From positions 1 through 64,000 of the forward strand of contig NZ_LJWX01000002.1 of assembly GCF_001431705.1 (NCBI RefSeq): DNA of 64,000 bases, in the 5' to 3' direction. Positions 23,564 through 36,023 of this stretch are shown here, piece by piece. Below the pieces are notes generated by a model that was not told the DNA's origin, did not search any database, and saw nothing but the letters and a program-made list of their open reading frames with translations. The stretch's first letter is position 1. Every line of letters starts with the position of its first letter. This DNA comes from Ferrovum sp. JA12. GTDB lineage: Bacteria > Pseudomonadota > Gammaproteobacteria > Burkholderiales > Ferrovaceae. The position numbers and the translations under genes are program-made.

Positions 23564-24628
23564 TTATCTTGCTCTTTGGTATTGCGGAGGAGCGAAGGGT
23601 TTGTCACCCAATTCAAGAGCTGCTGTCCATGGCCAGTGTGGATTTTTAAGGGCAGCCCGGGCGATAGCGATCATGTCAGCTTGCTCTGATTTCAAAATGG
23701 TTTCGGCCTGTGCGCTATGGGTAATAAGGCCCACTGCCATGGTAGGAATGTTGACATTCTGTTTAATGGCTTGGGCATGTTCTACTTGATAGCCAGGGCC
23801 CACAGGAATTTGTTGATGGGCCACGAGTCCTCCTGTTGAAACATGGATAAAGCCAGCTCCTCTTTTTTCGCATTCCTGTGAAAAGGTAATACTCTCTTCG
23901 ATAGTTAACCCACCCGGCGCCCAATCTACGGCAGAAATACGCATCCCCACCACCATCTCCGCAGAGAGAGCATGTTTTACAGCACTTAAGATTTCTAGGG
24001 GATAGCGCATCCTGTTCTCCAGAGAGCCGCCATATTGGTCTTGTCTCTGATTTGATAGCGGTGAGAGGAATTGATGAATTAAGTAACCATGAGCGCCATG
24101 AAGTTCAATAGCTTTAAAACCAGCACGTTCAGCACGTATGGCGGAGTTAACGAAATCTTGTTTAACTGTTTCAAGATCCTCAATACTCATGGGGTGAGGA
24201 GTTAAACTCTCCTCATAGAATTTAATGGCTGAGGGAGCCCACGTTTGCCAGCCACCCTCCTCAGGAGAATAGGGGCTCCCTGGATCCCATGGCCGTCGAG
24301 TAGAGGCTTTGCGTCCTGCATGAGCCAATTGAATAGCCATTTTAGCTTGCCCAAACTCCCTCGCAAACGCCACAATGCGCCCTAAGGCCGCCTCTTGCTC
24401 GTCATTATATAATCCCAAACAAAAGGGCGTGATTCGTCCCTCAGGGTTGACGCCAGTGGCCTCTACAATCACAAGCCCCGCTCCTGAAATCGCGAGTCTT
24501 CCCAAATGCATGAGATGCCAATCTTGAGCTATACCATCTACGGCTGAATACTGGCACATGGGTGCTATCACTAAACGGTTGGCTAGGGAGAGAGACCCCA
24601 ATTGATAGGGGGAGAAGAGTAAACTCAT
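23564..24628 (-). CDS. NADH:flavin oxidoreductase, old yellow enzyme family (YqjM/NamA-like)
   Basis: 354 residues from ATG 24628, chosen over 24640 because GAGGATC precedes it. A single FMN-binding TIM barrel is expected. APMCQYSA near residue 25 carries the YqjM-type Cys. IQLAHAGRKAS and FKAIELHGAHGYLIHQFLSPLSNQR with YGGSLENR are family signatures, and the phosphate-binding end is DMIAIARAALKNPHWPW. Such enzymes reduce activated C=C bonds with NAD(P)H; the physiological substrate is unknown. It is 62 bp or more from its neighbours and stands alone. Confidence 0.9.
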   Translation of the reverse strand: MSLLFSPYQLGSLSLANRLVIAPMCQYSAVDGIAQDWHLMHLGRLAISGAGLVIVEATGVNPEGRITPFCLGLYNDEQEAALGRIVAFAREFGQAKMAIQLAHAGRKASTRRPWDPGSPYSPEEGGWQTWAPSAIKFYEESLTPHPMSIEDLETVKQDFVNSAIRAERAGFKAIELHGAHGYLIHQFLSPLSNQRQDQYGGSLENRMRYPLEILSAVKHALSAEMVVGMRISAVDWAPGGLTIEESITFSQECEKRGAGFIHVSTGGLVAHQQIPVGPGYQVEHAQAIKQNVNIPTMAVGLITHSAQAETILKSEQADMIAIARAALKNPHWPWTAALELGDKPFAPPQYQRAR

Positions 24629-24702
24629 GGTGATCCTCATTAATTAGTACGTATACGAATCATTTTAAACGATTTTAGCGTCGGTGAGTGAAATCTAGGG
24701 TC

Positions 24703-25608
24703 TTAAGTCGCATTTTTTTTAATCCACATGGTGATCAGAATCCCTGACATGATGAAAGCAATACCCAACAAGTGATATGTGTGAATGGTTTCGTTCAGAA
24801 AAAGGTAGGCCAAAAGAGTACCAAATACGGGCATTAAATGAATAAACAAGCTTGCTTTACTGGGGCCGATTTCACTGACTCCACGGTTATAAAAGACATA
24901 ACTTAAATAACCTGGAAAAATACCCATATACAGCAAACCTAACAAATCTGTTACAGAGAGGTGTAAGGGGTGCTGTAAATGGCCCAGTTCCCAAATAACG
25001 GCAGGCATTAATACCACTATACCAATTAGCACCATGGCCGATAGCAATAAGCTGGGTGATATTGAAGCTGGTCGCCAATGTAGTAATACGGTGTATAAAG
25101 CCCAATCAAGAACAGCCACCAGGACCCAGAAATCACCAATGGTGACATGCATACTGAGAAGTTCTGCAGGTTGTCCCTTGGCAACAATAGTGAGGACTCC
25201 TAACAGAGAAATGACTATCCCTATGTATTCACCTAGGCTTAAATGTTTTTTCAGTAACACCCAGGATAAGGGCATGGTGGCGATGGGAATAAAAGAGTTG
25301 AGTAGTGCCCCGTTTGTGGCCGTGGTGGTTTGTAAGCCCAAGTAGGCAAAAGTGTTATAGCCGCCTATACCCAAAATACCTAGAGCGCAGAGGATTCTCC
25401 AGTGACGACGAAGTTCAGGATGGTGTTGTCGTATAGCCCCTAAGGTTTTTGGCACAATAAATAGGGAAGCCACTAGCCAGCGGCCCATGGCCATAGTAAA
25501 GGGAGGAATATCATGTCCCAAGGCGCGCCCAAGAACCATATTGCTGGCCCAAAAAAGAGCGGTTAATACCAAAAGAAAATAAGCATTGTTTAAGAGAGAG
25601 GATTTCAT
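24703..25608 (-). CDS. EamA/DMT-family exporter
   Basis: 301 residues with about ten membrane helices in two homologous EamA repeats. The first repeat has FWASNMVLGRALGHDIPPFTMAMGRW and the second has YMGIFPGYLSYVFYNRGVSEIGPSKASLFIHLMPVF. It ends with a short lysine-rich cytoplasmic tail. Members export amino acids or other metabolites; the substrate is not predictable. It lies upstream of the oxidoreductase on the same strand, with a 74-bp gap. Confidence 0.85.
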   Translation of the reverse strand: MKSSLLNNAYFLLVLTALFWASNMVLGRALGHDIPPFTMAMGRWLVASLFIVPKTLGAIRQHHPELRRHWRILCALGILGIGGYNTFAYLGLQTTTATNGALLNSFIPIATMPLSWVLLKKHLSLGEYIGIVISLLGVLTIVAKGQPAELLSMHVTIGDFWVLVAVLDWALYTVLLHWRPASISPSLLLSAMVLIGIVVLMPAVIWELGHLQHPLHLSVTDLLGLLYMGIFPGYLSYVFYNRGVSEIGPSKASLFIHLMPVFGTLLAYLFLNETIHTYHLLGIAFIMSGILITMWIKKNAT

Positions 25609-25915
25609 GGTTTGGCGTCAGGTTGTGTCGAATACCTAAAACAAATAAAGCGAAGAGGGATTGACTGTGATTAACTGTACCCATTCCGATTTGATTTGAC
25701 AGTTACCTGATGAGTGGAAGTAACGGTTAGTTTAAATCTAGTCATTCAAAAATATGACTCTATCATGCCATACCTTTTTTCTGTCAATTAATGTGTGTAA
25801 GGGAATTCTACTGCAACACATTTATGCCCTGATAGCCCACAAGATGACTTCCTGTTTGAACTCAGAGATAGCGGCATGTACATGTCATTGGGTGCGTTGA
25901 GAAAGGCAAAGGGAT

Positions 25916-26041
25916 TTAAAAACTGACGTGGCCAGAAATGCTTGCGCGAGACGCCAGATCCGTCGTGGGCATGGCCTTGCCCAAGCGCGCTTCGCGCACA
26001 AGTCGCCCCAACAAGACCAGCGTATCCTGGCTGTACTTAAG
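25916..26041 (-). pseudogene. Remnant of a HipB-like XRE-family HTH antitoxin/regulator
   Basis: The minus-strand frame ending at the TAA at 25918-25916 reads KYSQDTLVLLGRLVREARLG and then KAMPTTDLASRASISGHVSF. This closely follows the start of XRE regulators paired with HipA (typical pattern: ALVLLG-x2-IR-x-AR-x5-T-x2-DLA-x-RAGIS-R-x-T). The second half of the HTH and the rest are lost. The frame is closed upstream by a TGA at about 26090 with no ATG. The segment is clearly more GC-rich than its surroundings, indicating foreign origin. Confidence 0.6.
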
Positions 26042-26080
26042 AGAAGGGACGGTAGATTGGCTTAACCATGACAATGTCTC

Positions 26081-26116
26081 ATTAACAAGTCATTATGCTT
26101 CCCCTGTCTTGTTAAT
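26081..26116. repeat. Perfect 9-bp inverted repeat
   Basis: ATTAACAAG at 26081-26089 and CTTGTTAAT at 26108-26116 are separated by 18 nt. It lies just upstream of the HTH remnant on the minus strand and could be the remnant's own operator, since HipB-type regulators bind palindromes near their promoters. Confidence 0.4.
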
Positions 26117-26376
26117 AAGTCAATTTATACCAAAACCCTAAAGGCAATCTGACAATTCGATCTTACTTAGAATACATAATTTAGAGTGTGACGACTTTCC
26201 AAATTTAATGACATGGGCGAAGGATTTCTCTAAAAAAAATTTCTAGAAGAGCTTTTGGCTTTCAGGGAGTTTCAAACTACTGAATCAGTGTTTTAGCTCT
26301 GAGTGGTTGGCGTGGAATAATTAATTGCATTTGATCAATGCTCGTCCCCCGGTCAGGATGAAGAGCTGATTTTGAA

Positions 26377-26463
26377 TGGTGCCCGGGGCCGGACTCGAAC
26401 CGGCACACTGTTGCCAGCGTCAGATTTTGAGTCTGATGCGTCTACCAATTTCGCCACCCGGGC
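26377..26463 (-). tRNA. tRNA-Leu (anticodon CAA)
   Basis: 87 nt on the minus strand, including an encoded CCA (26379-26377). The acceptor stem GCCCGGG pairs with CCCGGGC. The anticodon stem TCAGA/TCTGA encloses the loop CTCAAAA with anticodon CAA, reading UUG. The T arm is GCCGG-TTCGAGT-CCGGC, with TTCGA at its conserved place. A variable arm of class II length (GACGCTGGCAACAGTGT region) identifies leucine. Confidence 0.96.
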
Positions 26464-26488
26464 AGTAATCGGCTATTATATTACGATT

Positions 26489-28644
<2,156 letters not shown>

Positions 28645-28691
28645 AAATTGCTTTTAACATTATGTAATTGTTTAATTTAAGGGGATACGCT

Positions 28692-28970
28692 GTGGCACCA
28701 GATCTTGGCATGAATGTCATTTTTATTTTTGTAATGTTTGCCGTTCTTTATTTCATGATGATTCGTCCACAGATGAAACGTCAAAAAGAACTTAAAGCCA
28801 TGTTAAGTGCCCTAGCTAAAGGCGACGAAGTGATGGTCTCCGGTCTAGTGGGGAAAATTACCGAGATTGATGACAACTATGTCCGTCTTGAGATTGCCAA
28901 GGGTGTTGTGGTACAGGTTCAACGTGCAGCAGTATCTATTCTTCTCCCCAAGGGGACTTTTAAAAGTTAA
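28692..28970 (+). CDS. yajC: Sec translocon accessory protein YajC
   Basis: 92 residues from GTG 28692, which follows AAGGGG by 7 nt; an upstream TTG at 28668 is less likely. One N-terminal membrane helix (VIFIFVMFAVLYFMMIRPQMKRQKE) and a small cytoplasmic domain (GDEVMVSGLVGKITEIDDNYVRLEI) are typical of YajC. It associates with SecDF-YidC at the inner membrane. Eleven bp separate it from secD. Confidence 0.95.
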   Translation: MAPDLGMNVIFIFVMFAVLYFMMIRPQMKRQKELKAMLSALAKGDEVMVSGLVGKITEIDDNYVRLEIAKGVVVQVQRAAVSILLPKGTFKS

Positions 28971-28981
28971 TAATTTCTATT

Positions 28982-30859
28982 ATGAATAAGTTCCCACTCT
29001 GGAAAAATCTTCTCATAGTGGCAGTGTTGTTGGTAGGTTTTTTTTATACGCTGCCCAATTTTTATGGTCAATCTCCTGCCGTACAAATCTCAGGACAGGG
29101 ATTAGGCGTTAGGGTTGATAGCCAACTCATGGCTCAGGTTGAGGGAGTACTTCAATCAAACCATATACAAGCCACACAGATCAGCTTAGAAAGTGACGGC
29201 CTCAAGGTGCGTTTCCCTGATGCGGATACTCAGTTAAAAGCCAAGGATATTCTTGATCGCGCTTTGAATCCTGATCCCCGTAATGCAAATTATGTGGTGG
29301 CCTTAAACTTAGTGGCCAATGCGCCCAAATGGATGAGAGATTTGGGTGCTCTGCCTATGTATTTGGGATTGGATTTGTCAGGGGGGGTGCACTTTCTGTT
29401 ACAGGTTGATATGAAAGTGGCTGTGGATAAGCGCTTGGACAGTATCCTCTCTGAAATACGCACTGAACTGCGCGATCAACGCATTTACTACGATGCAATT
29501 AAAAGAGAGGGAGTGCGTTTAGTGTTGGTGTTCCATGACGCCCAAAGTCGTCAGCAGGCACACAAAGCCATTGATAATCTGTTGCAAGATTTCGCGGTCA
29601 GTGATCAAGGGTCAGCTGGGGACAACGAAATTGTAGCGGTGCTTAAACAAGACTCTTTTACCAGAATTCAAGAGCAAGCAATTAAACAAAATATCTTGGC
29701 GCTAAAAAACCGAGTGAATGAATTAGGCGCTAAGGAGCCTATTATTCAGCAACAGGGTTTGGATCGTATCATCGTGGAATTGCCTGGGGTACAGGACACT
29801 GCAAAAGCGAAAGAAATTATCGGTAGGACTGCCTCCCTCGAGATTCGTTTAGTGGACGAGGATCATGCAAATCCTACTAGCTTGCAAGATATTCCTCCTT
29901 ATGGTGATGAATTGGTGGTAGAGCGAAACGGATATCCTGTTTTTGTAAAAAAATCAGTGGTCCTGACAGGGGATGTGATTACCGATGCTGGAGCTGGTTT
30001 TGATTCACAAACCAATCGTCCATCCGTGAACATCAGTATGGACAGTAAAGGGGCGAGGATTATTCGTCAGGTGTCCCGGGATAACTTAAAGAAACGCATG
30101 GCGATTTTGTTAATTGAAAAAAATAAAACCGAGGCCATTAGCGTCGCTACGATTCAGGACGAATTAGGGGCTCGTTTCCAAATCACTGGTTTAACTTCTC
30201 CTAAAGAAGCCAACGACCTGGCTTTATTACTGCGCTCAGGGGCTCTGGCTGCGCCAATGGACTTTATTGAAGAGAGGACGGTGGGCCCTAGCCTTGGTGC
30301 GGAAAATATTGCACGAGGCTTTCATTCCACATGGATTGGTTTTACCGCTATTTCTTTATTTATGGTGGCCTATTACCTTCTTTTTGGTTTTATATCAGTG
30401 TTTGCTTTGGCTTGTAACGTACTCCTTCTGATTGCTATGTTGTCTTTACTACAAGCAACACTAACACTGCCTGGAATGGCAGGTATTGCTTTAACAGTGG
30501 GTATGGCCATTGATGCTAACGTATTAATTAATGAGCGTATTCGAGAAGAGATAAGAAATGGTAACTCGCCGGGTGCTGCCATTGCGGCAGGCTACGAGCG
30601 GGCCTTTGCTACTATATTAGATTCTAATGTCACCACAGGTATTGCTGGGATAGCTTTGTTTGCCTTTGGCTCAGGACCTGTTAAGGGTTTTGCTGTGGTA
30701 TTAGTGTTAGGCATTATTACTTCTATGTTTAGTAGTGTGCTGGTCTCAAGGGCTTTTGTGAATCTCATTTATGGTTCGCGCCGTAAAATTTCACAGCTCT
30801 CCATTGGTAATGTGAAATGGCATAGTAGTAAAGATAACAACACCACAAGTAAGGGCTGA
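28982..30859 (+). CDS. secD: Protein translocase subunit SecD
   Basis: 625 residues, the length of a standalone SecD. N-terminal helix (LLIVAVLLVGFFYTLPNFYG), then the P1 periplasmic domain with LGLDLSGGVHFLLQVD and LKNRVNELGAKEPIIQQQG. Five C-terminal membrane helices include AGIALTVGMAIDANVLINERIREE, the motif carrying the conserved Asp of the proton path. With SecF it uses the proton motive force to pull proteins through SecYEG. Followed by secF after 5 bp. Confidence 0.97.
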   Translation: MNKFPLWKNLLIVAVLLVGFFYTLPNFYGQSPAVQISGQGLGVRVDSQLMAQVEGVLQSNHIQATQISLESDGLKVRFPDADTQLKAKDILDRALNPDPRNANYVVALNLVANAPKWMRDLGALPMYLGLDLSGGVHFLLQVDMKVAVDKRLDSILSEIRTELRDQRIYYDAIKREGVRLVLVFHDAQSRQQAHKAIDNLLQDFAVSDQGSAGDNEIVAVLKQDSFTRIQEQAIKQNILALKNRVNELGAKEPIIQQQGLDRIIVELPGVQDTAKAKEIIGRTASLEIRLVDEDHANPTSLQDIPPYGDELVVERNGYPVFVKKSVVLTGDVITDAGAGFDSQTNRPSVNISMDSKGARIIRQVSRDNLKKRMAILLIEKNKTEAISVATIQDELGARFQITGLTSPKEANDLALLLRSGALAAPMDFIEERTVGPSLGAENIARGFHSTWIGFTAISLFMVAYYLLFGFISVFALACNVLLLIAMLSLLQATLTLPGMAGIALTVGMAIDANVLINERIREEIRNGNSPGAAIAAGYERAFATILDSNVTTGIAGIALFAFGSGPVKGFAVVLVLGIITSMFSSVLVSRAFVNLIYGSRRKISQLSIGNVKWHSSKDNNTTSKG

Positions 30860-30864
30860 TCTTC

Positions 30865-31797
30865 ATGGAATTTTTTAGAATTAAGAAAGATATCCCCTTC
30901 ATGAGTTGGGGAAAGATAACTACTACCATATCCTTAGTGACTTTTTTAATCAGTGCGTTTTTTTTGGTGACGCGAGGACTTAATTTCTCTGTTGATTTTA
31001 CCGGTGGGACGGTGATGGAAGTGTCCACCACCCATGTGGCGGATGTGAATCGTTACCGATCAGCTTTGGGGACGCTAGGTTTTCGTGATGCTAATGTGGA
31101 AAACTTTGGTAACTCAAGCGAAGTGTTGATTCGCTTGCCTTTGAAAAAAGGTTTAACCAGTGCCAAACTCTCTGATCAGGTATTACAGGCCTTAAAGGAA
31201 GTGGATCCCCAAGTGAGTATGAGGCGAGTGGAGTTTGTGGGTCCGCAAGTAGGTGATGAATTAGTCAAAGATGGCGCTTCAGCCTTATTATTTGTCGTAT
31301 TAGGTATCGTAATTTATTTGTCCATTCGCTTTAAGTGGCGTCCTGCTGTAGCCACCATTGTGGCCAACTTACATGATGTGGTGATTATCCTCGGTTTTTT
31401 CTCCTTCTTTCAGTGGGAGTTCTCGCTCCCAGTGTTAGCGGCGGTTCTTGCTATATTAGGCTATTCAGTTAATGAGTCTGTGGTGGTATTCGATCGAGTG
31501 CGAGAGAATTTTCGTAAGATGCGTGGGGTGAGTGTGGCGACCATTATCGATAATGCCATTACTCGTACCATGAGCAGAACGATCATTACCCATGGCTGTA
31601 CACAATTGATGGTGACCTCAATGCTTTTCTTTGGCGGGGAAGCATTACATTATTTTGCCTTGGCATTAACCATTGGGATTATTTTTGGTATTTATTCTTC
31701 AGTATTGGTAGCAAGTCCCATTGCTATGTGGTTGGGTATGAATCGTGATGATTTTGTCCAAACCACTAAAAAAGCTGAACGTGAACTCGCTCAATGA
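30865..31797 (+). CDS. secF: Protein translocase subunit SecF
   Basis: 310 residues. N-terminal helix, then LNFSVDFTGGTVMEV (SecF box). Five further membrane segments include VLAILGYSVNESVVVFDRVRENFRKMRG and NAITRTMSRTIITHG, the hallmark cytoplasmic loop sequences. Partner of SecD in the inner membrane. Start ATG 30865, with the second Met at 30901 as an alternative. Confidence 0.97.
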   Translation: MEFFRIKKDIPFMSWGKITTTISLVTFLISAFFLVTRGLNFSVDFTGGTVMEVSTTHVADVNRYRSALGTLGFRDANVENFGNSSEVLIRLPLKKGLTSAKLSDQVLQALKEVDPQVSMRRVEFVGPQVGDELVKDGASALLFVVLGIVIYLSIRFKWRPAVATIVANLHDVVIILGFFSFFQWEFSLPVLAAVLAILGYSVNESVVVFDRVRENFRKMRGVSVATIIDNAITRTMSRTIITHGCTQLMVTSMLFFGGEALHYFALALTIGIIFGIYSSVLVASPIAMWLGMNRDDFVQTTKKAERELAQ

Positions 31798-31810
31798 TGA
31801 TGGTTCTTGA

Positions 31811-32470
31811 GTGATTACTCAGCTATTTTCTTTTATCACTCATCTTGATAGCCATCTGATCGACGCTAGCTCAACCTATGGCGCAGCTGTCTATGGCATA
31901 TTGTTTCTGATTATTTTTTGTGAAACAGGTCTCGTGATTTTCCCTTTTCTACCGGGCGACTCTCTTCTGTTTGTTGCTGGAGCCGTGACCGCCATGGGCG
32001 AGAGTCACGCTCATGGACTGCGCCTGCCAGACCTTTGGCTTGTACTATCCATGGCGGCTTTTTTAGGCAACGCTATTAACTTTCAAATTGGTCGTTTTAT
32101 TGGCCCCAGAGTGTTTCATTGGGAAAAATCCCGTTGGTTTAATCCCCACCATATTGTTACAGCCCATGCTTTTTATGAAAAACATGGTGGCAAAACCGTG
32201 GTGATCTCTCGCTTCATTCCTTTACTGCGAACCTTCGCTCCTTTTGTGGCAGGAGTAGGAGACATGACCCATAGACATTTTTATTTATTTAATGCGATAG
32301 GAGCAGTAATGTGGGTGAGCTCATTGTTGCTGGCTGGTTATTATTTTGGCAATATCCCTTTTATCAAAGGACACCTAACATTGGTTATACTAGCCATTGT
32401 GGCAATTACTTTATTGCCAATTATTTGGGCAGGATTAAAGGCACGATTACACATTAAAAATAAGGTGTAG
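31811..32470 (+). CDS. DedA family membrane protein
   Basis: 219 residues from a GTG start, MITQLFSFITHLDSHL. DedA signatures are present: FCETGLVIFPFLPGDSLLFVAGAV, FLGNAINFQIGRFIGPRVF, FYEKHGGKTVVISRFIPLLRTFAPFVAGVG and MTHRHFYLFNAIGAVMWV. The E and D in the first block and the R-F-x-P-x-x-R-T block are the functional residues of the family. DedA proteins are linked to phospholipid scrambling and to envelope and proton-motive-force homeostasis. It lies 13 bp after secF. Confidence 0.92.
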   Translation: MITQLFSFITHLDSHLIDASSTYGAAVYGILFLIIFCETGLVIFPFLPGDSLLFVAGAVTAMGESHAHGLRLPDLWLVLSMAAFLGNAINFQIGRFIGPRVFHWEKSRWFNPHHIVTAHAFYEKHGGKTVVISRFIPLLRTFAPFVAGVGDMTHRHFYLFNAIGAVMWVSSLLLAGYYFGNIPFIKGHLTLVILAIVAITLLPIIWAGLKARLHIKNKV

Positions 32471-32493
32471 ATTTTTTGTATTCATTTTTTTAG

Positions 32494-33870
<1,377 letters not shown>

Positions 33871-33894
33871 TGATTAAAAGGATTGACTAGAGCA

Positions 33895-34512
33895 ATGACT
33901 ATGAAATTATATGGTTCAATAACAAGCCCTTACGTTCGAAAGGTACGAATTACCTTAATTGAAAAGAAAATCGACTTTCAACTTGAGCAAAGTTATCTCA
34001 CTGGAACTCCTCCTATGATTGACGGAGTGAATCCCTTAGGTAAAGTGCCCGCTTTAGAACTGGTTGATGGAACACTGATTTTTGATTCTGCAGTGATTGT
34101 GGATTACCTTGAGGGATTAAATCCTGTGGGTCATTTAATTCCTGATGACCGTCATCAACGTATGTTAGTCAAACGCTGGGAGTCACTGGCTGATGGCATG
34201 TTAGATGCGGCAGTATTAGTGTTATTGGAGAGCCGTCGGGAGAACCCTGTGGAGCGCTCACAAGCTTGGATTGATAAGCAACAAGGTAAAGTGGATCGCA
34301 CGATGGCGTATCTTGCTCAGCAACTTGCTGATCACAATTGGTGTCATGGTGATGGTTTCACTTTGGCTGATATTGCGGTGGGTACTGCTCTACTGTGGAT
34401 CGAGTTTCGTTTTCCCAGCAATGACTGGCGTCAGCGCTATCCTAACTTAGATCGCCTTGCGCATAAATTAATGCAACGTGAATCATTTCAAGAGACTCTG
34501 CCACCTGGTTAA
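33895..34512 (+). CDS. Glutathione S-transferase family protein
   Basis: 205 residues from ATG 33895 (33901 also possible). An N-terminal thioredoxin-fold domain has MKLYGSITSPYVRKVRI, NPLGKVPALELVDGTLIFDSAVIVDYLE, which includes the cis-Pro and the D-S glutathione-binding pair. The all-helical C-terminal domain has FTLADIAVGTALLWIEFRF. The Ser of SPYVRK probably replaces catalytic Tyr/Cys. It resembles E. coli YibF-type GSTs. Substrate unknown. Confidence 0.88.
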   Translation: MTMKLYGSITSPYVRKVRITLIEKKIDFQLEQSYLTGTPPMIDGVNPLGKVPALELVDGTLIFDSAVIVDYLEGLNPVGHLIPDDRHQRMLVKRWESLADGMLDAAVLVLLESRRENPVERSQAWIDKQQGKVDRTMAYLAQQLADHNWCHGDGFTLADIAVGTALLWIEFRFPSNDWRQRYPNLDRLAHKLMQRESFQETLPPG

Positions 34513-34514
34513 TG

Positions 34515-34542
34515 AAAAAAAAGTGGGGGATCCCCCACTTTT
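34515..34542. terminator. Bidirectional rho-independent terminator between gst and mnmA
   Basis: An A8 run leads into GTGGGGGATCCCCCAC, a perfect 16-nt palindrome at 34523-34538, followed by TTTT. It can terminate the plus-strand gst transcript; on the minus strand the A-run becomes a T-run, so it also serves mnmA. Confidence 0.85.
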
Positions 34543-34605
34543 CTGCGCTATTTCTGAAAGAGGGATACCCAGGTATCCTCTGAATTTTTTGACATAACAA
34601 TAAAC

Positions 34606-35655
34606 TTAGTTAATGATGCCGCCACCCAAACAGATTTCCTGCTCGTAGAGTACAGCAGATTGTCCTGGGGTAATGGCCCATTGGGGATCACTAAAAGTAA
34701 GGGTAAAACCCTCTTGCGAGGCCGTGAAGCGACAGTTAGCATCCTGCTGTCGATAGCGGGTTTTAGCGCTGAAAAGGGTATCATTGTTAGGTGGGGTACC
34801 GCTAACCCATGAGACATCTGCTGCATTCAGAGATCCTTTAAGCAATAAGGGGTGCTCATGGCCTTGCACTACGATAAGGGTATTGTGATTCATGATCTTA
34901 TCTGCCACGAACCAAGGCTCTCCTGCGCCGCCGATCCCTAAGCCTTGTCGTTGGCCGAGGGTGTAGTACATTAAGCCTTGATGTTCTCCGACTATTTTCC
35001 CCTCTGGGGTCATCATGGGGCCAGGTTCTTTCGGTAAATAACGTTGCAAAAATTCACGAAAAGGGCGCTCACCAATAAAGCAAATACCCGTTGAATCTTT
35101 TTTGGTCGCAGTAGGTAATCCTGCTTTTTTAGCGATGAGCCGCACTTCACTTTTATGTAGCTCTCCCACAGGAAAGAGCGTGTTTTTTAATTGAGCTTGA
35201 TTGAGGCGATATAAAAAATAACTCTGATCTTTGCTGGCATCAAGACCCTTGAGAAGCTGGAAATGTCCATTCATTTCTCTCACTCTTGCATAGTGACCTG
35301 TCGCGATATATTGAGCGCCCAGGGAGTAAGCATGATCTAAAAAGGCTTTAAATTTGATTTCCGAGTTACATAAAATGTCGGGATTAGGCGTTCGTCCAGC
35401 ACGGTACTCTGTTAAGAAGTTGTGAAAGACTCGCTCACGGTATTCTTGAGAAAAATTTACCGCCTCAATGTCAATGCCTAATAGGTCAGCCACAGAGGCG
35501 GCATCAACGAGGTCTTCACGGGCATTACACTGTTCATCGTCTTCCCAATTTTTCATGAAAAGCCCGACCACTTCATAGCCCTGTTCTTTTAATAGCAGAG
35601 CAGTGACGGAGGAATCCACGCCACCTGACATGCCTACTACAACCCGTTTGGTCAT
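34606..35655 (-). CDS. mnmA: tRNA 2-thiouridylase MnmA
   Basis: 349 residues. The N-type PP-loop is [13 protein letters not shown]. The catalytic Cys pair is C96 ([12 protein letters not shown]) and C192 ([13 protein letters not shown]). MnmA activates U34 with ATP and inserts sulfur to give s2U in Lys, Glu and Gln tRNAs. The C-terminal beta-barrel ends in [13 protein letters not shown]. It begins 17 bp after the stop of the small Lys/His-rich gene on the same strand. Confidence 0.97.
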   Translation of the reverse strand: MTKRVVVGMSGGVDSSVTALLLKEQGYEVVGLFMKNWEDDEQCNAREDLVDAASVADLLGIDIEAVNFSQEYRERVFHNFLTEYRAGRTPNPDILCNSEIKFKAFLDHAYSLGAQYIATGHYARVREMNGHFQLLKGLDASKDQSYFLYRLNQAQLKNTLFPVGELHKSEVRLIAKKAGLPTATKKDSTGICFIGERPFREFLQRYLPKEPGPMMTPEGKIVGEHQGLMYYTLGQRQGLGIGGAGEPWFVADKIMNHNTLIVVQGHEHPLLLKGSLNAADVSWVSGTPPNNDTLFSAKTRYRQQDANCRFTASQEGFTLTFSDPQWAITPGQSAVLYEQEICLGGGIIN

Positions 35656-35672
35656 GATGTTAGCAACAACGC

Positions 35673-35930
35673 TTATTGAGCGTGATGTGTGTGATGTTTA
35701 TGATGCTTTTTGGTGGCTTTCTTAGCATGATGATGGACTTTCTTAGCCTTATGATGTTTTTTTGTTGAGGCAGAAGGGTTGTCCATAGGACTGTTGGCAG
35801 GTTGTGGCGCAGGAGAGGCCAGGGGCATTTGTTGCATGGGAGCGCTCGGTTGAACACTGGTAGGCTCAGCGGCTAGGGCAGTAAATGATAATCCGCTAAT
35901 TATGATGGCGATGAGTGAACAGGTTCTCAT
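35673..35930 (-). CDS. Small exported Lys/His-rich protein
   Basis: 85 residues. A signal peptide ([20 protein letters not shown], cleavage about AAE) is followed by a Pro/Ser/Met/Gln segment and then a C-terminal stretch of [20 protein letters not shown] type, almost only Lys, His and Ala. It has no recognised domain. The composition recalls acid-shock (Asr-like) proteins and metal-binding tails, which makes a periplasmic buffering or metal role plausible, but this is inference. A good ribosome binding site (AGGAGAAT) precedes the start. Probably cotranscribed with mnmA. Confidence 0.7.
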   Translation of the reverse strand: MRTCSLIAIIISGLSFTALAAEPTSVQPSAPMQQMPLASPAPQPANSPMDNPSASTKKHHKAKKVHHHAKKATKKHHKHHTHHAQ

Positions 35931-35948
35931 GTATTCTCCTTTTTTAAC

Positions 35949-35984
35949 TTAATTAAAAGATTGGGGTGTCACAAAGACACCCCA
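35949..35984 (-). terminator. Rho-independent terminator of aceB
   Basis: On the minus strand, TGGGGTGTC and GACACCCCA (35984-35962) form a 9-bp stem with a 5-nt loop, followed by AATCTTTTAATTAAG. It lies 39 bp past the aceB stop. Confidence 0.75.
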
Positions 35985-36023
35985 TACTATGTTAACGCAA
36001 AGTGAACCAAAACAGGAATGCAT

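Larger units (their letters stand above)
25609..26376. other. Gene-poor scar beside tRNA-Leu
   Basis: 768 bases with no intact gene on the 3' side of tRNA-Leu. It contains a GC-rich HTH remnant (separate entry). A frame from 25801 to 25926, without a start, encodes a peptide with FELRDSGMYMSLGALRKAKG and is unrecognised. A perfect 9-bp inverted repeat ATTAACAAG (26081-26089) / CTTGTTAAT (26108-26116) is also present. The marked local change in base composition and broken coding suggest an eroded insertion at a tRNA gene. Confidence 0.5.

Noticed and set aside
26372-26488. In-frame N-terminal extension of queA reading GARGRTRTGTLLPASDFES
   Set aside because: This is the well-known spurious translation across the antisense of tRNA-Leu; the real queA start is ATG 26489.
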